NCBI GenBank assembly: GCA_036525295.1
Contig: DATDAQ010000141.1
Location: forward strand, 1-6,294
DNA from: VRUE01 sp036525295
GTDB taxonomy: Bacteria > Actinomycetota > Thermoleophilia > Solirubrobacterales > 70-9
Direction: 5' to 3'
DNA length: 6,294 nt
Shown piece after piece: positions 4,824 through 6,294 of the stretch. How positions within the stretch are numbered: the stretch's first letter is position 1; each line of letters opens with the position of its first letter. Under the pieces are notes generated by a model. The model did not search any database, was not told where the DNA came from, and saw only the letters and a list, made by a program, of their open reading frames with translations. The position numbers and the translations under genes are program-made.

Positions 4824-6266
4824 ATGGGAACCGGCGAGCTTCAGGATGCCCCGCGACCGCCCGGTGACTCGCGGCAGAGCGTGGCCGCTCTCGGCGCCGC
4901 GGAGCAAGCCCGCGCCCTGCGAGGTGGCGAAGTCAGCGCCCGAGAGCTGGTCGAAACGGCCCTGGGGCGCGCGCGGGCGACCCAGGAGACCCTGAACGCG
5001 TTCCGCGTCATCTGCGATGAGGAGGCGCTGGCCGGGGCCGAGGAAGCCGACCGCCGGCTCGCCGGCGGCGACGAGGCACCGCTGCTGGGCGTGCCGGTCG
5101 CGATCAAGGACGACGTCGACTTCACCGGCCACACGACCCCGTTCGGCTGCGGTGGCGGTCGCCCGGCGGTGCGCGACGCCGAGGCGGTGCGCCGCATCCG
5201 CGAGGCGGGCGCGATCGTGATCGGAAAGACCCACGCGCCCGAGGTGGGCCAGTGGCACTTCACCGAGACGCCGCTTCACGGCGCCACCCGCAACCCCTGG
5301 AACACCGACCACACTCCCGGCGGCTCCAGCGGCGGCGCGGCCGCGGCCGTCGCGGCCGGCGTCGTCCCCGCGGCGATCGGCTCGGACGGGGCGGGCTCGA
5401 TCCGCATCCCGGCGGCCTGGACCGGGCTCGTCGGGCTGAAGCCGCAGCGCGGCCGCGTCTCAACCTGGCCCGACCCGGAGGCCTTCAACGGACTCAGCTG
5501 CTACGGCCCGCTGGCGCGCAGCACCGGCGATGCCGCCCTGCTGCTCGACGCCGCCCGCGGCAACGTCCCAGCCGACCTGCACAAGCCCGAACCACCGAGC
5601 GAGCCCTTCGTCGAGGCGGCCGCGCGCGAGCCTGGCCGCCTCCGGGTCGCGATCTCCTTCGCCACGCCCTTCGGCGTCCCCGACAAGGTCGACGCCGAGC
5701 ATCGCGCCGCGATCGAGGCCTTCGCCGAGCGGCTCGCCGAGCTCGGTCACGAGATCGTCCGCACCGATCCCGACTACGGCCTGGTCGGCCCCGCGATCAT
5801 CCCCCGCGGCATGAGCGGAGTCGCCGACTGGCTTGACGCGCATGGCGAAGACCGCGGCTCCCTGGAGTCGCGCACCCGCGTCCACGCCCGCTTCGGCAGC
5901 GCCCTGCGCGGCGCTCCCCACCGCCTCTCACGGGCCGCGGAGCCCGGGTTGCGACGCCGGGTCGGCCGCGTCTTCGAGCGCTGCGACGTCGTCCTCACCC
6001 CGGTCACGGCGAAGCCGCCGCCCCGGATCGGTGCCCTAGAGGGCAGGGGCTACTGGGCGACGAGCACGACGGCCAGCGCGACCTGCCCCTTCGCCTTCGC
6101 CTGGAACGTCGTCGGCTGGCCGGGAATCAGCGTCCCCGCCGGCCTCACGTCCAACGGCCTGCCGATCGGCGCCCAGCTGCTCGGTCGCGAAAACGACGAG
6201 GCCACCCTGCTCTCGCTGGCTGCACAAGTCGAGCGGGCGGAAGGCGGCTGGCCCAAGCTTGGCTAG
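4824..6266 (+). CDS. Amidase signature (AS) family hydrolase
   Basis: A 480-residue AS-family amidohydrolase that cleaves amide bonds, usually cytoplasmic. The Ser-cisSer-Lys triad is complete: K95 in VAIKDD, cis-Ser S168 in GGSSGG (166-171) and nucleophile S192 in GSIRIPAA. The S168-S192 distance of 24 residues equals that of fatty acid amide hydrolase (S217/S241). Other family marks are GKTHAPEVG (134-142), NPWNTDHTPGG (157-167), LKPQRGRVS (205-213) and the C-terminal WPGISVPAG and GLPIGAQLLG (432-454). Length and order are normal. AS members include amide, nitrile-pathway, aryl-acylamide and fatty-amide hydrolases as well as GatA. No gatB or gatC is adjacent and the sequence reads as a general amidase, so a GatA role in tRNA amidation is unlikely. 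The substrate cannot be inferred. The start is ATG 4824. The first 20 residues are poorly conserved in type, so a later start is possible. Confidence 0.93.
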   Translation: MGTGELQDAPRPPGDSRQSVAALGAAEQARALRGGEVSARELVETALGRARATQETLNAFRVICDEEALAGAEEADRRLAGGDEAPLLGVPVAIKDDVDFTGHTTPFGCGGGRPAVRDAEAVRRIREAGAIVIGKTHAPEVGQWHFTETPLHGATRNPWNTDHTPGGSSGGAAAAVAAGVVPAAIGSDGAGSIRIPAAWTGLVGLKPQRGRVSTWPDPEAFNGLSCYGPLARSTGDAALLLDAARGNVPADLHKPEPPSEPFVEAAAREPGRLRVAISFATPFGVPDKVDAEHRAAIEAFAERLAELGHEIVRTDPDYGLVGPAIIPRGMSGVADWLDAHGEDRGSLESRTRVHARFGSALRGAPHRLSRAAEPGLRRRVGRVFERCDVVLTPVTAKPPPRIGALEGRGYWATSTTASATCPFAFAWNVVGWPGISVPAGLTSNGLPIGAQLLGRENDEATLLSLAAQVERAEGGWPKLG

Positions 6267-6276
6267 ACCGGGCCTG

Positions 6277-6294
6277 CGGGGGTGCCACCCCCCG
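6277..6294 (+). terminator. Hairpin after the amidase gene, candidate terminator (cut by window end)
   Basis: Eleven bases after the amidase stop, GGGGGT (6278-6283) pairs with ACCCCC (6287-6292) around a three-base loop. C6277 can also pair with G6294 if one C is bulged. The position and compact GC stem suit an intrinsic terminator. The window ends at the stem, so a following T-run cannot be checked. Confidence 0.4.

Noticed and set aside
4824..6266. GatA subunit of the tRNA amidotransferase
   Set aside because: AS-family motifs are shared, but gatB and gatC are not adjacent and the sequence looks like a general amidase.
1..6294. CRISPR array, tRNA, rRNA or insertion sequence
   Set aside because: No regularly spaced long repeats, cloverleaf-like sequence, rRNA-like sequence or transposase motifs were seen on either strand.

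Overview
The window looks like chromosomal DNA from a high-GC actinobacterium. Thermoleophilia/Solirubrobacterales is my best guess, but the sequence alone does not fix the lineage. Three things point this way. Three 60-base lines that I counted in the flanking genes were 63 to 85% GC. The 5' edge carries the tail of a deazaflavin (F420)-type nitroreductase. Several genes lack a Shine-Dalgarno sequence, and glpK has a TANNNT box six bases before its start codon, as in leaderless actinobacterial transcripts.

Layout from left to right: (1) 2-160 (+), C-terminal end of a deazaflavin-dependent nitroreductase-family protein. (2) 169-1026 (-), a short-chain dehydrogenase/reductase of the peroxisomal trans-2-enoyl-CoA reductase-like type, without the canonical YxxxK active site. 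(3) 1079-1990 (+), a metallo-beta-lactamase-fold hydrolase resembling N-acyl-homoserine lactonases, divergent from the SDR across a 52-bp gap. (4) 1971-2687 (-), a PlsC-type acyltransferase. (5) 2734-4206 (-), glycerol kinase GlpK, upstream of plsC and probably in one transcript with it. (6) 4342-4740 (+), a 132-residue membrane protein with three predicted membrane segments, resembling actinophage holins. (7) 4824-6266 (+), an amidase-signature hydrolase with a complete Lys-Ser-Ser triad.

The clearest pathway is glpK-plsC: glycerol is phosphorylated to glycerol-3-phosphate, and the acyltransferase then works on the glycerophospholipid route toward phosphatidic acid. The SDR may act on acyl-CoA-like substrates, so there is a loose lipid theme, but no single pathway links all the genes.

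The most unusual part is 4207-4823. The holin-like gene and its leader are clearly lower in GC than the rest (about 60% and 48% by hand count). The gene has a classic Shine-Dalgarno sequence, and its leader carries a perfect 9-bp hairpin. A 13-bp dyad lies where the glpK -35 box should be. A long GC hairpin with three GGCGCCAG copies follows the gene. I read this as an orphan phage-derived gene settled between housekeeping genes. I see no integrase, other phage gene, CRISPR array, tRNA or insertion sequence, and no clearly new multi-gene system.
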